A DNA stretch of 40,026 nucleotides from Candidatus Zixiibacteriota bacterium (lineage in GTDB: Bacteria; Zixibacteria; MSB-5A5; GN15; FEB-12): positions 1 to 40,026 of the forward strand of contig JAWXAN010000078.1 in the NCBI GenBank assembly GCA_034439475.1, written 5' to 3'. The notes below the pieces were generated by a model. The model ran no database searches and was not told where the DNA came from. It saw only the letters and a program-made list of their open reading frames with translations. A program made the translations under genes and the position numbers. This document shows, one piece after another, positions 24,425-36,161 of the stretch. How positions within the stretch are numbered: the stretch's first letter is position 1; every line of letters begins with the position of its first letter.

Positions 24425-24744
24425 CTATCAAAGGTTCGGTTTACGTTCGCTTCGGGGAGCACAATATCGCTCTGGCATTGACTGATAAGACATGGATGCC
24501 GCATGGTGATGAGCTTCCATTTAATCCGGTTACAACGGACTTCAGCTATATCCGGCTGATTGGAGATCGCAAAGAAATAGAAGCAATAACGCAGAAATGG
24601 GACAAGGAAGTCATTAACCGGCAGGAGCGTTTAGTCCGCTGGGCCTATGTCATTCTGAAACTCATTGCTCAGCATGTGAAGGTACTGACGTACATAACGA
24701 ATCACACGCCCCAACGACAGCATTACGTTTGGAAACCCTCCTAA
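24425..24744 (+). pseudogene. C-terminal half of a second DUF72 protein (copy 2)
   Basis: About 105 codons: VYVRFGEHNIALALTDKTWM, then P.DELPFNPVTTDFSYIRL, GDRKEIE and WDKEVINRQERL, which match the second half of DUF72 proteins. The final VKVLTYITNH corresponds to copy 1 but is followed by an abnormal tail and stop. No start codon or N-terminal half is present. Copies 1 and 2 are diverged, so they are not a recent tandem duplication. Confidence 0.7.
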
Positions 24745-24810
24745 AAAACGTCGACTGAGCTGACTAAAGTCTTACAAAGTACTATCTGAACAAGAACCGC
24801 AGGGCATAAT

Positions 24811-24866
24811 TCATGCTGCTTGGTTTTTTATCCAGTTGATGAACTCGTCTCGCAACTCCCGCCATT
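24811..24866 (-). repeat. att-like site with recombinase C-terminal tail (middle copy)
   Basis: On the minus strand this encodes WRELRDEFINWIKNQAA and a stop, closely matching WRELQDEFIDWVMQQAA at 32489-32544. It ends at CCCGCCATT (24858-24866), the same core as at tRNA-Asp. Beyond the core the sequence does not match the recombinase arm. It is the expected right end (attR) of an element whose left end is at 3457. Confidence 0.65.
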
Positions 24867-24869
24867 GTT

Positions 24870-25101
24870 TCTTGATTGGGACTGTTTTTCCTTATATTTT
24901 GAATTATGATGCTGGCCGGATTTGTGTCGAAGGCAGAATGATCAGGCTGGCGTCATGAAAGGTTCTCGTGTCGCTCACGTGTTTGTGCCAAATTTCTCAA
25001 TCGAAGTCTGTCTTCGGTTTCATCCTGAACTGACTGGCAAGCCGCTGGTCATAGCAAAGAGTGGAAAAGGCAGTGCGAACTTATCAGAACCGAGCCATTG
25101 A
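24870..25101 (+). pseudogene. ImuA'-ImuB' remnant (translesion polymerase-like)
   Basis: A frame ending at TGA 24956-24958 reads GTVFPYILNYDAGRICVEGR and resembles an ImuA tail. It overlaps by ATGA an ATG at 24955 that opens MKGSRVAHVFVPNFSIEVCL followed by [16 protein letters not shown], a good match to the N-terminus of ImuB/Y-family polymerases. After about 35 residues the frame enters HsdR sequence and stops at 25101. The ImuB identification rests on a short segment; the ImuA part is tentative. Confidence 0.5.
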
Positions 25102-25468
25102 AACGGCTCAAGTTATCGAGGAGTTAATTTCATTGGCTAAAGAGATGCGAGAAGCGGAAAAGCGAGGGGATGAGTTGGGTTTGACTGACGACGAGTTCGC
25201 GTTTTATGACGCACTCGAAGTCAACGATAGTGCGGTAAAGATCCTGGGGGACGATGCCCTTCGAACAATTGCCCGCGAGCTGGTAGACTCGGTGAAGCGG
25301 AATGTGAGCATCGATTGGACGATGAAGGAAGGCGTCAGAGCTAAAATTAGGGTCATCGTGAGTCGAATCTTGAAAAAGCATGGCTATCCGCCGGACAAAC
25401 AGGAGAAGGCTACACAGACGATCTTAGAGCAAGCGGCAATGCTGAGCGAAACCTGGGCCAATAGCTAA
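25061..25468 (+). pseudogene. C-terminal fragment of type I restriction subunit HsdR (DUF3387)
   Basis: From about 25070 the frame encodes [44 protein letters not shown]-like [17 protein letters not shown] and [13 protein letters not shown], the characteristic C-terminal domain of type I HsdR proteins. Only about 130 of roughly 1000 residues are left; the helicase and nuclease parts are missing. The fragment is joined directly to the ImuB remnant, and the GTG at 25061 is an accidental start. It could still be translated, but a function is unlikely. Confidence 0.85.
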
Positions 25469-25639
25469 AAAAACTGCTTGATTACAAATCAGGCACGATA
25501 CCGATTGAATTTGTATCTAAGAAATAGCGCCAAGTCTGGAGATTTGGCATTGAACTCATATTCACGTTTTTTTTAAATTCCGTTGCCAAACTGTGAATTA
25601 TCCTGCTAATGGAACTCAAATAAATGTCCGACATTAATC
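25469..25639. other. Short intergenic stretch with a hairpin
   Basis: TGCTTGAT (25475-25482) and ATCAGGCA (25488-25495) pair around TACAA; on the minus strand the stem is followed by seven T, so it would terminate leftward transcription. AATGTCCGACATTAAT (25623-25638) recurs at 32655-32670 with one mismatch. Confidence 0.4.
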
Positions 25640-25668
25640 TGGACGAAACCCGTTAATATAAGTATAAT
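25640..25668 (+). promoter_or_regulatory. Probable promoter of the metal-efflux operon
   Basis: TGGACG (25640-25645), 17 bases, then a perfect TATAAT (25663-25668). The first start codon is at 25675, so transcription would begin near it. GTCC...GGAC (25627-25630 and 25641-25644) forms a short dyad overlapping the -35 box, a possible regulator site. No regulator gene is next to the operon. Confidence 0.5.
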
Positions 25669-25674
25669 GACCAG

Positions 25675-26091
25675 ATGAATCGGCAACAAGTACACAAATA
25701 TCTCCTTCCTGTCTTATTTCCCCTCTGGAGTCTGACTTTTTTTGGGCAATTCATAGCCCTGCATTGCCATGATGACGAAATGCACACTGACTCTTTGTTC
25801 TCAGGAGAAGAATGTACCAGCGACGATGATTGCGGACCAGCCGAAGAACTTTTCGGGAATTCTTGCGAGGACGGTGAAGAAACAGAATGTCACTACCACT
25901 TTGATCTGTTTGACCAAGGATTGCCGCAATCAAAGTTCCACCGTATATCAGACAAAAGTCATGTCTCAGTCGCCCCGATTTCGGCGCTACCAATGTTTGC
26001 CGACTTCCGTTTTGAACACCTTCACCCAAATTCAATCAAAGACATTAACCCGCCTTCGGTCTTTTCATCCCCCCCAATTCTTCGCTGTTGA
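25675..26091 (+). CDS. Small Cys/His/Asp-rich exported protein at the head of the czc operon
   Basis: A 138-residue protein with an N-terminal hydrophobic segment (about 8-28, LLPVLFPLWSLTFFGQF) and then a short acidic region rich in cysteine and histidine (HCHDDEMH, EECTSDDDCG, SCEDG, ECHYHFD), which looks suited to binding divalent metals in the periplasm. It is the first gene of the operon, 94 bases before czcC. I do not recognise a named family; similar small proteins often precede RND metal pumps. The start lies so close to the -10 box that translation may be leaderless. Confidence 0.65.
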   Translation: MNRQQVHKYLLPVLFPLWSLTFFGQFIALHCHDDEMHTDSLFSGEECTSDDDCGPAEELFGNSCEDGEETECHYHFDLFDQGLPQSKFHRISDKSHVSVAPISALPMFADFRFEHLHPNSIKDINPPSVFSSPPILRC

Positions 26092-26184
26092 TTTTATCCG
26101 ATTTTTGTAACTAAGCAGTCCATGCAGTTCAGAACGTACCCTGAACTGAGGGCAATTTCTGTTTACATAATATTGGAGAATAGC

Positions 26185-27489
26185 ATGAAGCAATTACGAT
26201 TGTGGATGTGTCTTTTCATATCATCCTCATTCATATACGCGAATAATGTACATTCGCAAAGCTGGAAGACCCCTAAGTCTGATTCGGGAAGAACAGACAC
26301 AGCTGTTGGTACTGGTCTGACTTTGAGCGAGGCCTGGTCCTTGACAGTTCGCGCCAATCCTGGACTCGCGGCTCTGCGCCATAGTATCGACGCCGCAGGA
26401 CATCGGGTGACCCAAGCAGGTGTTCGACTAAATCCGGAACTCGGAGTAAATATCGAACAGTTTTCCGCGTCACTCCCGGGATTTAGCCAGTCGGAAATCA
26501 CGGTAGTGCTGTCGCAGACTTTAGAGTTGGGAGGTAAACGATCCGCAAGGCGAAATGTTGCCACCGCTGAGAAGTCGCGAATCGAACGTGAAGCTATCAT
26601 TAGCGAGTTTGATTTGTATCTGGTCGTGAAGGAGCGATTTTATAAGGTGCTTTATACACAGCTGGGCTACGAATTATCGCGACGATCAACTGAATCCGCT
26701 CGTGAACTGGTTTCAAGCGCCAGGAGAATGGTAACTGCAGGAGCGGCACTTCGGGCCGACGAAATTCTCGGCCAATTGGCGTTAGATCGCGCCCTATTGA
26801 TGGAAGGTGACGCCTCTGCAGAGTTGAATGTTTCGCGTATGGCCTTGGCGGCATCATGGCTTGATAGTACACCCCAATTTGATTCAGTTTCAGGCATATT
26901 TTCGAATATTTCAGGGCAATGGAGGTACCCAAAACCTAACGCTGAGGTGAGAAGTGATTTCCTCTTTGAAGCCGACAGTGTGCTCATGGCATCCCGACTG
27001 CTTAATGCGCAGGCCCAAAGGAAGCCCGATCTAACCCTCGGCGGCGGAATCCGGCGGCTTGAACGAGAGGATGCCACAACTTTCGTAATGGGTGTGTCGT
27101 TACCACTCCCATTTTTCAACCGCAACAAAGGGAATATATTGGCAGTTCGCGCCGAGCAGGAGGAACTTAGGGCTCGTCGTTTGCAGAACCGTAACGATGC
27201 TCTCTCTGAAGTCAGACAGCGCGAGGCCCGTATTGCGCAGATTCTGATACAAATTTCGACTGTCGAATCCATCCTTATTCCTCAACAGCAGGCCGCATCT
27301 GAATCAATGCGCGTAGCCTATGAATCGGGACGACTCAGTTACGCGGACTTACTTGAAGTTGAACGAAACTTGATAGAACTCTATTCTGAGAGAATCGAAC
27401 TTCAGTCACAAATCAACCTAGAGATTATCAATTTACAAAGATTGTTTGGACTTTCAGATGATCTTTTACTCTCCAATGAAGGTAGGTAG
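26185..27489 (+). CDS. czcC: Outer-membrane efflux channel, TolC/CzcC family
   Basis: A 434-residue outer-membrane factor. The start at 26185 gives a signal peptide (MKQLRLWMCLFISSSFIYA) and has GGAG 6 bases upstream; the longer reading from 26122 has neither. Two outer-membrane-efflux repeats follow (about 40-230 and 250-430) with the usual long alpha-helical stretches, for example NPGLAALRHSIDAAGHRV and YESGRLSYADLLEVERNLIE. It forms the exit duct of the tripartite pump made with the next genes. The stop is one base before the czcB start. Confidence 0.92.
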   Translation: MKQLRLWMCLFISSSFIYANNVHSQSWKTPKSDSGRTDTAVGTGLTLSEAWSLTVRANPGLAALRHSIDAAGHRVTQAGVRLNPELGVNIEQFSASLPGFSQSEITVVLSQTLELGGKRSARRNVATAEKSRIEREAIISEFDLYLVVKERFYKVLYTQLGYELSRRSTESARELVSSARRMVTAGAALRADEILGQLALDRALLMEGDASAELNVSRMALAASWLDSTPQFDSVSGIFSNISGQWRYPKPNAEVRSDFLFEADSVLMASRLLNAQAQRKPDLTLGGGIRRLEREDATTFVMGVSLPLPFFNRNKGNILAVRAEQEELRARRLQNRNDALSEVRQREARIAQILIQISTVESILIPQQQAASESMRVAYESGRLSYADLLEVERNLIELYSERIELQSQINLEIINLQRLFGLSDDLLLSNEGR

Positions 27490-27490
27490 A

Positions 27491-28810
27491 ATGAAACGAT
27501 ATCCACTTGTTATTACTGCGGTACTTGTGCTTGTTCTTGCGATTACAAGCATGATGATTCTCCGCACTGAGCCTGCCAAGTCGAATGACCCGCACGATCA
27601 CGGTTCTGAAGTTGGACATGATGAGCACGATGATCACGGCGAACCGGCTGGTCCGAATGGGGGCAAGCTTGTCAGCTTTGGCGATTATATTGTAGAAGTG
27701 TCAATCTTTGAAAAAGGTGTTCCTCCCGAATTTAGACTTTATCTTACCGATAATTCACAAAAATCTGTTACAATCGACCCGACACAGATGGTGATTAGTC
27801 TTGCGCGGCCTGAGAGAACCGATTCCTTCACGTTCCGACAGTCCGATGGATTTTTGCAAAGCGAGCAAGAGATTGCTGAACCTCATGAATTTACTCTCTC
27901 AATGAAGATAAAGATTTCGGATGCCGTTTACGATACTACGTACTTTCAGGAGGAAACACACGGACACGGAGCGGAACATGGAAGCGGATCAATGGGGAGT
28001 ATTGCTCTCAGTGATGAAGCCATACAGTCAAATGATATTCGGCTGGAGAAAGCAGGTCCGGGTAGGATTTCTCATGTAGTTGAACTCCCCGGGGAAATTG
28101 TTCTGAATGCGGACAAAGTCGCGCATATAGTCCCTCGTTTCTCTGGTATAACTCTGAACGTGCACAAGAATCTCGGTGACCGTGTCGATTCAGGTGAAGT
28201 GTTGGCGGTCGTGCAGAGCAACCAGAGTGTTGCTTCATACGATGTCAAATCGATGATGTCCGGCACAATAATTGAAAAGCATGTAACTCTTGGCGAGTTC
28301 GTACGAGACGATGCAGATATTTTTGTGATAGCAGACCTCTCAACTGTGTGGGTTGCGATCAGCATTTACCCCCAGTATCTTGGCCAGCTTCGAATTGGAC
28401 AGCGCGTAGCGCTATCCTCTACAGGCATTAGCGAAAAGACGGAAGGAACTATTGATTATATTGGCCCTGTAGTTGGCGAACGTACCCGGACCGGGCAAGC
28501 GAGGATGGTTCTCCGAAATCCGGATCGTATTTGGCTACCTGGAATGTTTGTGACCGCAAAAATAGCAGTGTCTGAAACAGATGTTCTGCTCGCTGTCCCT
28601 GATGAAGCCATACAGACAGTCGAAGGTTCCACGGCTGTCTTTGTTCGTGTAGACGGACGCTTTCATGCCGTGCCTGTTACGCTTGGCCGGAGCGATGGGA
28701 AGATGGTGGAAATTCTGTCAGGTCTGGCGCACGGGGATGAATTTGCCGCGTCTAACAGCTTTTTGTTAAAAGCCGACTTTGGTAAATCCGAAGCCGCTCA
28801 TGACCACTAA
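27491..28810 (+). CDS. czcB: Periplasmic adaptor subunit of heavy-metal RND pump, CzcB family
   Basis: A 439-residue membrane-fusion protein. Residues 5-22 are a signal anchor. A His/Asp-rich patch follows (DPHDHGSEVGHDEHDDHGE) that probably binds metal, then the GPNGGKL segment typical of metal-resistance adaptors. A lipoyl/barrel-sandwich core is visible (VVELPGEIVLNADKVAHIVP, GDRVDSGEVLAVVQS, GEFVRDDADIFVIADLS) with a beta-barrel and C-terminal domain after it; the protein ends in AAHDH. The ATG at 27491, one base after the czcC stop, is preferred to an upstream start inside czcC. It bridges CzcA and CzcC. Confidence 0.92.
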   Translation: MKRYPLVITAVLVLVLAITSMMILRTEPAKSNDPHDHGSEVGHDEHDDHGEPAGPNGGKLVSFGDYIVEVSIFEKGVPPEFRLYLTDNSQKSVTIDPTQMVISLARPERTDSFTFRQSDGFLQSEQEIAEPHEFTLSMKIKISDAVYDTTYFQEETHGHGAEHGSGSMGSIALSDEAIQSNDIRLEKAGPGRISHVVELPGEIVLNADKVAHIVPRFSGITLNVHKNLGDRVDSGEVLAVVQSNQSVASYDVKSMMSGTIIEKHVTLGEFVRDDADIFVIADLSTVWVAISIYPQYLGQLRIGQRVALSSTGISEKTEGTIDYIGPVVGERTRTGQARMVLRNPDRIWLPGMFVTAKIAVSETDVLLAVPDEAIQTVEGSTAVFVRVDGRFHAVPVTLGRSDGKMVEILSGLAHGDEFAASNSFLLKADFGKSEAAHDH

Positions 28811-28821
28811 GAGAGGACACT

Positions 28822-29163
28822 ATGAAAGAAATCAAGGCTACGATAAAAACACACATGATAAGCAAGGTCATCTCAGCATTACACGAATTGCCCCACTTTC
28901 CTGGTCTGACTACTTTTGATTGTCTTGGTCAAGGGAGAGGCAGAGGACAAGGAGGGACTTATATCACTCCGGAGAGCGGACTCTCTTATCATGAAAAGAA
29001 ACGAATTGAAATCATTTGCCCCGACCATCAAGTAGATGAAATAGTTGCCATAATTGCGAAACACGCTCACACGGGTAATCCTGGTGATGGCATTATTGGA
29101 GTTTCGAAGGTGGATAAGGTAATTAGGATTCGCACCGGGCAAATTGCCGACGCTGCGCTGTAA
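28822..29163 (+). CDS. PII-like protein of the metal-efflux type
   Basis: A 113-residue protein with the PII fold: an initial KEIKATIKTHMISKVISALHEL, the C-terminal signature HTGNPGDGIIGVSKVDKVIRIRTG, and a T-loop region rich in Gly and Arg (GQGRGRGQGG) that lacks the uridylylated tyrosine context of GlnB. A group of PII-like proteins (described as PII-NG, as I recall) is encoded beside CusABC/CzcCBA pumps; this gene, 11 bases after czcB and 12 before czcA, fits. It probably senses a ligand or metal state and modulates the pump. A canonical nitrogen-regulator role is unlikely without glnA or amtB. Confidence 0.88.
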   Translation: MKEIKATIKTHMISKVISALHELPHFPGLTTFDCLGQGRGRGQGGTYITPESGLSYHEKKRIEIICPDHQVDEIVAIIAKHAHTGNPGDGIIGVSKVDKVIRIRTGQIADAAL

Positions 29164-32379
<3,216 letters not shown>

Positions 32380-32407
32380 TTCAATCATTAACGACAGGCG
32401 CGATGAA

Positions 32408-32443
32408 CACTGAAAGAGCCCGACTTGCTGGGCTCTTTCAGTG
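32408..32443 (+). terminator. Strong terminator of the czc operon
   Basis: CACTGAAAGAGCCC (32408-32421) pairs perfectly with GGGCTCTTTCAGTG (32430-32443) around an 8-base loop, followed by TGTTTGT. It begins 29 bases after the czcA stop codon. Confidence 0.8.
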
Positions 32444-32488
32444 TGTTTGTAGTTTGAGACCGTAACAGATTCGATATGGCGTTGATCA

Positions 32489-32645
32489 TTACGCCGCTTG
32501 TTGCATCACCCAGTCGATAAACTCGTCTTGCAATTCCCGCCATTTTATATTTTCTCCCTGTTTCGCGAATATATCACACGTTAACTTGACTGCTGGTGCC
32601 TTAGGGCCAGACGCAAGCAAAATCAGAAACTGGCTAAAATTGAAA
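32489..32645 (-). pseudogene. 3' end of a serine recombinase gene with attachment site
   Basis: The minus strand reads, after a frameshift upstream, VKLTCDIFAKQGENIKWREL and then QDEFIDWVMQQAA with a stop. DI[LF]AKQGENIKWR is shared with the recombinase at 3422-4894, but here the tail continues as WRELQDEFIDW instead of the tRNA-derived tail. This is the C-terminus expected of an unintegrated or reconstituted recombinase gene. The rest of the gene is gone or unrecognisable. Confidence 0.7.
32536..32566. repeat. Right-hand att-like site (31 bp, one mismatch to attL)
   Basis: CCCGCCATTTTATATTTTC, then TCCCTGTTTCGC, matches 3457-3487 with a single substitution. To its left is the same type of tail as at 24811-24866. 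It therefore combines both arms, like an attP or a junction between two related elements. Confidence 0.78.
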
Positions 32646-32701
32646 AGAGGATGGAATGACCGACATTAATACGGCTGTCCGGTTTTGTTAATTTACTGAG
32701 T

Positions 32702-32729
32702 AGAGGCTTTGACAAAGGCCTCTTTTTTT
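32702..32729 (+). terminator. Intrinsic terminator
   Basis: AGAGGCTTT (32702-32710) pairs with AAAGGCCTCT (32714-32723, one bulged G) around GAC and is followed by seven T. No gene precedes it directly on the plus strand except the czc operon, which already has its own terminator, so it may be left from a lost gene. Confidence 0.6.
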
Positions 32730-33282
32730 GTTTGGCCCATTTTTTGAACTGCCATTCTCTTTTGAGAGCAAGTGATAGCGAGCCGCACTGTTCTGTGTGT
32801 GCCAAATTGACGGGCGGATGAAGGAAAGGCGCAAAAATCTCGTCACACAGTTCATTCTTGATATCTGACTTATTTAGGCATTTTTCTGTTGACAATACAA
32901 AGAAATTAGACTGTATTATTTAGGTGTTGGGTCGGGATTCCTCTCTTGCTGATTCATAAGCATTCCCCGCACGTCATCCTTAGTCATGCGAGTGAATGAT
33001 GGCAGGAATGTACACCCACGAAGTACTTTTCTTGATCGATACATACTTTTTTGATCGCGTACTTGGATAAAAAAGGCATCTCGACCAGAGATGAGCTTAT
33101 TTCCCTCGCTCTTTATGACTAAGAGAGCCAGAGGAAATGTAATGGAAACAGTGATTGCTCTTTGTTGCAGCGCCTCAGGATTTCCCGATTGCGCGAGGCC
33201 AATGGCGATTTGTTTGATTGATTTAGAGGATAAGTATAAACACAAGAAAATTTAGAATAACTCTGGAAGGAACAAAACAATT
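32730..33282. other. Intergenic region upstream of the dockerin protein
   Basis: A TTGACA at 32889-32894 is followed by TGTATT after 17 bases or TATTAT (32914-32919) after 19, a candidate promoter about 360 bases before the next gene. A nearer TATAAA (33235-33240) with TTTGAT 16 bases upstream is an alternative. A minus-strand 109-codon frame (32916-33245, TTG start) has a somewhat protein-like composition but no recognisable domain or ribosome binding site. Confidence 0.35.
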
Positions 33283-35712
33283 ATGAAGAAGTTTACTTCT
33301 TTGACAATGGGGCTATTGCTGACGTTATTTTTTGCGGCGGGAATGGTGTCTTCGGAGACGACCTACAAAAAAGCAGGTAATGAATCAGAACAAATACTGC
33401 CGCTGGCACCCGTCAGTGCGCACTCTCCGGCGGTCTTATGTGGAGATTACGGTGGTGACGGCTCGGTAGATATTAGTGATTTGACAATTCTCCTTGATTA
33501 TCTCTTTATATCTCATAGTCCAATTTTTGATTTTAGCGACATTGACGACAGGCTCTTGGTGACGGCTCGAGATGTGATGTTTTTGATGGAGAACGTTTTT
33601 AACTCGCTTCCTCTCACCTGTCCGGCAACGCTTCCGCCGATGAATCCGGCTGTGGATCCAACTACAATTGTAAGAGTTTTGCCAGTAGTGCTTCCAGCCG
33701 GGCTATTGACCGTGAGCGTTAAATTGGAATTTGAGAACGAAGATCCATTTCATGGGGTAATCCTCCCGTTTTTGGTCAGAGTAGGCGGGACGCCAGCAGA
33801 TGGACTGAGTAATATAGTTTTGGGCTCTGACTTTCAACACCAATTGATTGGAGGGGCTCGTGATAAAGGAGCGGGAAGACTCTTCGTATATTCGCTAACG
33901 AACGGCCATCGTTCTTTTGAACCAGGTAATCATATACTTGTTGATTTTGATGTGACCATGTCAAGTTCAACAACATTTGATCGCACTGTTAGTTGTGAAT
34001 TTATCTCACTTCCGCCAACGCAGAACGGAACGAACGTACATACTCCCTACGTCCTCGAAAAGAACTTGCCGTTTACTCCGCGTCTGCCGGTTCTGGGAGC
34101 ATTTCAGGGATTTACTTTTCATGCAGTCAAAACGAAGATAAACGTCGGCAATCCGGTTTTCTTTTCCGGCTTTTTGAGTGCGCCAGTTGACGACAACACT
34201 TGGCAATGGGACTTCGGTGACGGAAACACCGGCGTCGGTAGGAACCCGATCCACATCTATGATGGTTCGGCCGTGGGGCCATTTACCGTTTCAGCATCTG
34301 TAAATCTTTTAGCTGGAGGAACAGCAAACGCTTCACGGTTTGCTTACATCAGCCTGAATCCGGTGATAGCCGATTTCCAAGCCAATCCTCGCGCAGGAAT
34401 TCTACCCACCAACGTAACTTTCACAGACCTGTCGACAGGGGCCCCCGTCACTTGGTTCTGGGATTTTGGTGATGGCAATACATCAACAGTACAGAATCCG
34501 GTACACACATACACCACTGCCGGCACATACACGGTCTGTTTGACTGCTTCCAATCCATTGTACAGCGACACCCGTTGTTTACTCAATCACGTCAGGTTTA
34601 CGTCCACTCCGACTCCAGACTTCGACCTTTCTGCGTTCGGGCCATCTAGGGTGAGACGTGGATTTAACAAGAAAATTTATTTTACAGTTGTAAATATCGG
34701 TACAGGAGATGCTATTGGAGATAAACTCACCATTGATTTATCGGGACTTCCGAGTGAAGTAACGTATGTAGGAAGCGTACCCGCTCCGAATGTTGATATG
34801 GGTACCATCAAGAAGTGGAATTTACCGACATTGAGTTGGGACCCCACCCAGTTAACATTCGATGATTATACCGTTCAAATTGAACTAACCGTTGATGCTC
34901 TGACCAATGTTGGAGAATTGATTCCAATAACGGCTTCAGTTGACCAAGCGACCGGCGAAGTAACGTTATTCAACAATAATGTAAAAGAAACCGAAGAAGT
35001 TGTTGCTGCTATTGATCCCAATGATAAACAGATTCAGCCGTTGGGCTGTGGCGATCAGCAAGCCCAGCTCGAGTCCAGCGACCTGAGCTTTATGATTCAA
35101 TTTGAAAATAAGCCTGAAGCTACAGCGTCGGCATTGTATGTCATTGTCGTCGACACTCTCAGTCCGTTCTTCGATTGGAGCACACTGGCGCCGGGACCAA
35201 GCAGTCATCCGGTTGATTTTAGTTTTGATGAGCAAACCGGAGAGATGATTTGGATATTTGACGGCATTAATTTGCCGCCTAATGTAAATCCACCTGAAGG
35301 GGAAGGTTTTGTCAGCTATTCTATCAGACCAATGGCCGACTTGCCTCCGGAAACGACAATTTCTAATCAAGCCTATATCCGTTTTGATTTTGAAAACTGG
35401 CTTGCCGCGCCGGGAACGGGACCGCTTCAAATTCTGGTTGATGGGGATGTCAATGTCAATGGCATACCAGATGTTTGTGACCAATGCTGTGTGGCTCTGA
35501 CTGGCAACTGTGATGGTTCGCTCGATGATGTAGTCGACATTTCTGATTTGACAGCTTTGATCGATAATCTCTTTATTTCTCTGACAGCGCTGCCATGTCT
35601 TGCAGAAGGGAATACCGATGGGAGCCTTGGCGGCGTGGTTGATATTTCGGATCTGACCGCGTTGATCGACAATCTCTTTATATCGCTCAGTGGTACTTCC
35701 CCATGTGAGTAG
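33283..35712 (+). CDS. Secreted multidomain protein with dockerin-like repeats and PKD domains
   Basis: An 809-residue exported protein. It has a signal peptide (residues 1-25), then a dockerin-like EF-hand segment (CGDYGGDGSVDISDLTILLD), a cohesin-like beta region (about 125-250), two PKD domains with WDFGDGN motifs (around 305 and 393), a CARDB/DUF11-like region (about 450-580), a DPNDKQIQPLGCG motif (near 582) typical of a conserved surface-protein domain, and a C-terminal pair of dockerin-like repeats, each VVDISDLTALIDNLFIS. The calcium-binding DxDGxxD loops suggest Ca2+-dependent surface assembly. This architecture is common in Zixibacteria-like genomes. GGAAGGA lies 13 bases before the ATG. 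Its ligand is unknown. Confidence 0.9.
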   Translation: MKKFTSLTMGLLLTLFFAAGMVSSETTYKKAGNESEQILPLAPVSAHSPAVLCGDYGGDGSVDISDLTILLDYLFISHSPIFDFSDIDDRLLVTARDVMFLMENVFNSLPLTCPATLPPMNPAVDPTTIVRVLPVVLPAGLLTVSVKLEFENEDPFHGVILPFLVRVGGTPADGLSNIVLGSDFQHQLIGGARDKGAGRLFVYSLTNGHRSFEPGNHILVDFDVTMSSSTTFDRTVSCEFISLPPTQNGTNVHTPYVLEKNLPFTPRLPVLGAFQGFTFHAVKTKINVGNPVFFSGFLSAPVDDNTWQWDFGDGNTGVGRNPIHIYDGSAVGPFTVSASVNLLAGGTANASRFAYISLNPVIADFQANPRAGILPTNVTFTDLSTGAPVTWFWDFGDGNTSTVQNPVHTYTTAGTYTVCLTASNPLYSDTRCLLNHVRFTSTPTPDFDLSAFGPSRVRRGFNKKIYFTVVNIGTGDAIGDKLTIDLSGLPSEVTYVGSVPAPNVDMGTIKKWNLPTLSWDPTQLTFDDYTVQIELTVDALTNVGELIPITASVDQATGEVTLFNNNVKETEEVVAAIDPNDKQIQPLGCGDQQAQLESSDLSFMIQFENKPEATASALYVIVVDTLSPFFDWSTLAPGPSSHPVDFSFDEQTGEMIWIFDGINLPPNVNPPEGEGFVSYSIRPMADLPPETTISNQAYIRFDFENWLAAPGTGPLQILVDGDVNVNGIPDVCDQCCVALTGNCDGSLDDVVDISDLTALIDNLFISLTALPCLAEGNTDGSLGGVVDISDLTALIDNLFISLSGTSPCE

Positions 35713-35760
35713 GAATTAGTAATGCAATATCTATCGCAAATATCTTAGACCGACAGAAAT

Positions 35761-35804
35761 CAGGGCCTTGCTTGAACGAGAGTACAGCAAGGCCTGGTTT
35801 CTTA
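35761..35804 (+). terminator. Terminator after the dockerin gene
   Basis: GGCCTTGCT (35764-35772) pairs with AGCAAGGCC (35786-35794) around a 13-base loop, followed by TGGTTTCTT. It begins about 50 bases after the stop codon. Confidence 0.65.
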
Positions 35805-35817
35805 ATAAGGTATTTAG

Positions 35818-36078
35818 TTGATTAATTTAATTGAAGATTCTCTCATTATCGCACCCCCGTCACTCACTGTATTCAAAGACCTGCTCTATTTGTTCGTCAA
35901 ATATCCGCGCGATCTTGAATGCCAACCCCAAGCTTGGGTCGTACTTCTCCGTCCCAATGAAACGCCCGCTGAACACAAAAAACGGCTAACATATCCCTTT
36001 GGACATTCTGTTCCGCGAACTGAACTCATCAAAGAAACATTGGCATGGCTTGACCGTTATCTTGGTCCGGTCAAGTGA
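35818..36078 (+). pseudogene. C-terminal fragment of an alpha/beta-hydrolase (S9/dienelactone-type)
   Basis: The last 45 codons read TPAEHKKRLTYPFGHSVPR, then TELIKETLAWLDRYLGPVK. This matches the end of the alpha/beta-hydrolases that accompany or are fused to Hanks-type kinases in this type of genome: GH[ST]VPR contains the catalytic histidine and WLD[RK]YLGPV is the final helix. No nucleophile elbow or upstream domain remains, and the reading begins with TTG directly after a stop codon. The first 40 residues are not recognisable. It is probably the tail of a lost kinase-hydrolase gene. Confidence 0.55.
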
Positions 36079-36161
36079 ACGAGTGCGGCTAACAATCAAA
36101 GACTGGTTTTAATCCGGTCTTGATACTTCTGCCATGATGTAACTGGGATCACATCTCTGTT

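Noticed and set aside
28822-29163. glnB/glnK nitrogen regulator
   Set aside because: The T-loop lacks the uridylylation tyrosine context, and the gene lies between czcB and czcA rather than near nitrogen genes.
32623-32895. Minus-strand 90-codon frame right of the third att site
   Set aside because: Its 3' end is in the wrong frame relative to the recombinase remnant and it spans a terminator; it is most likely decayed sequence, not a gene.
32916-33245. Minus-strand 109-codon frame before the dockerin gene
   Set aside because: It starts with TTG, has no ribosome binding site or recognisable domain, and overlaps candidate promoters; kept only as a note.
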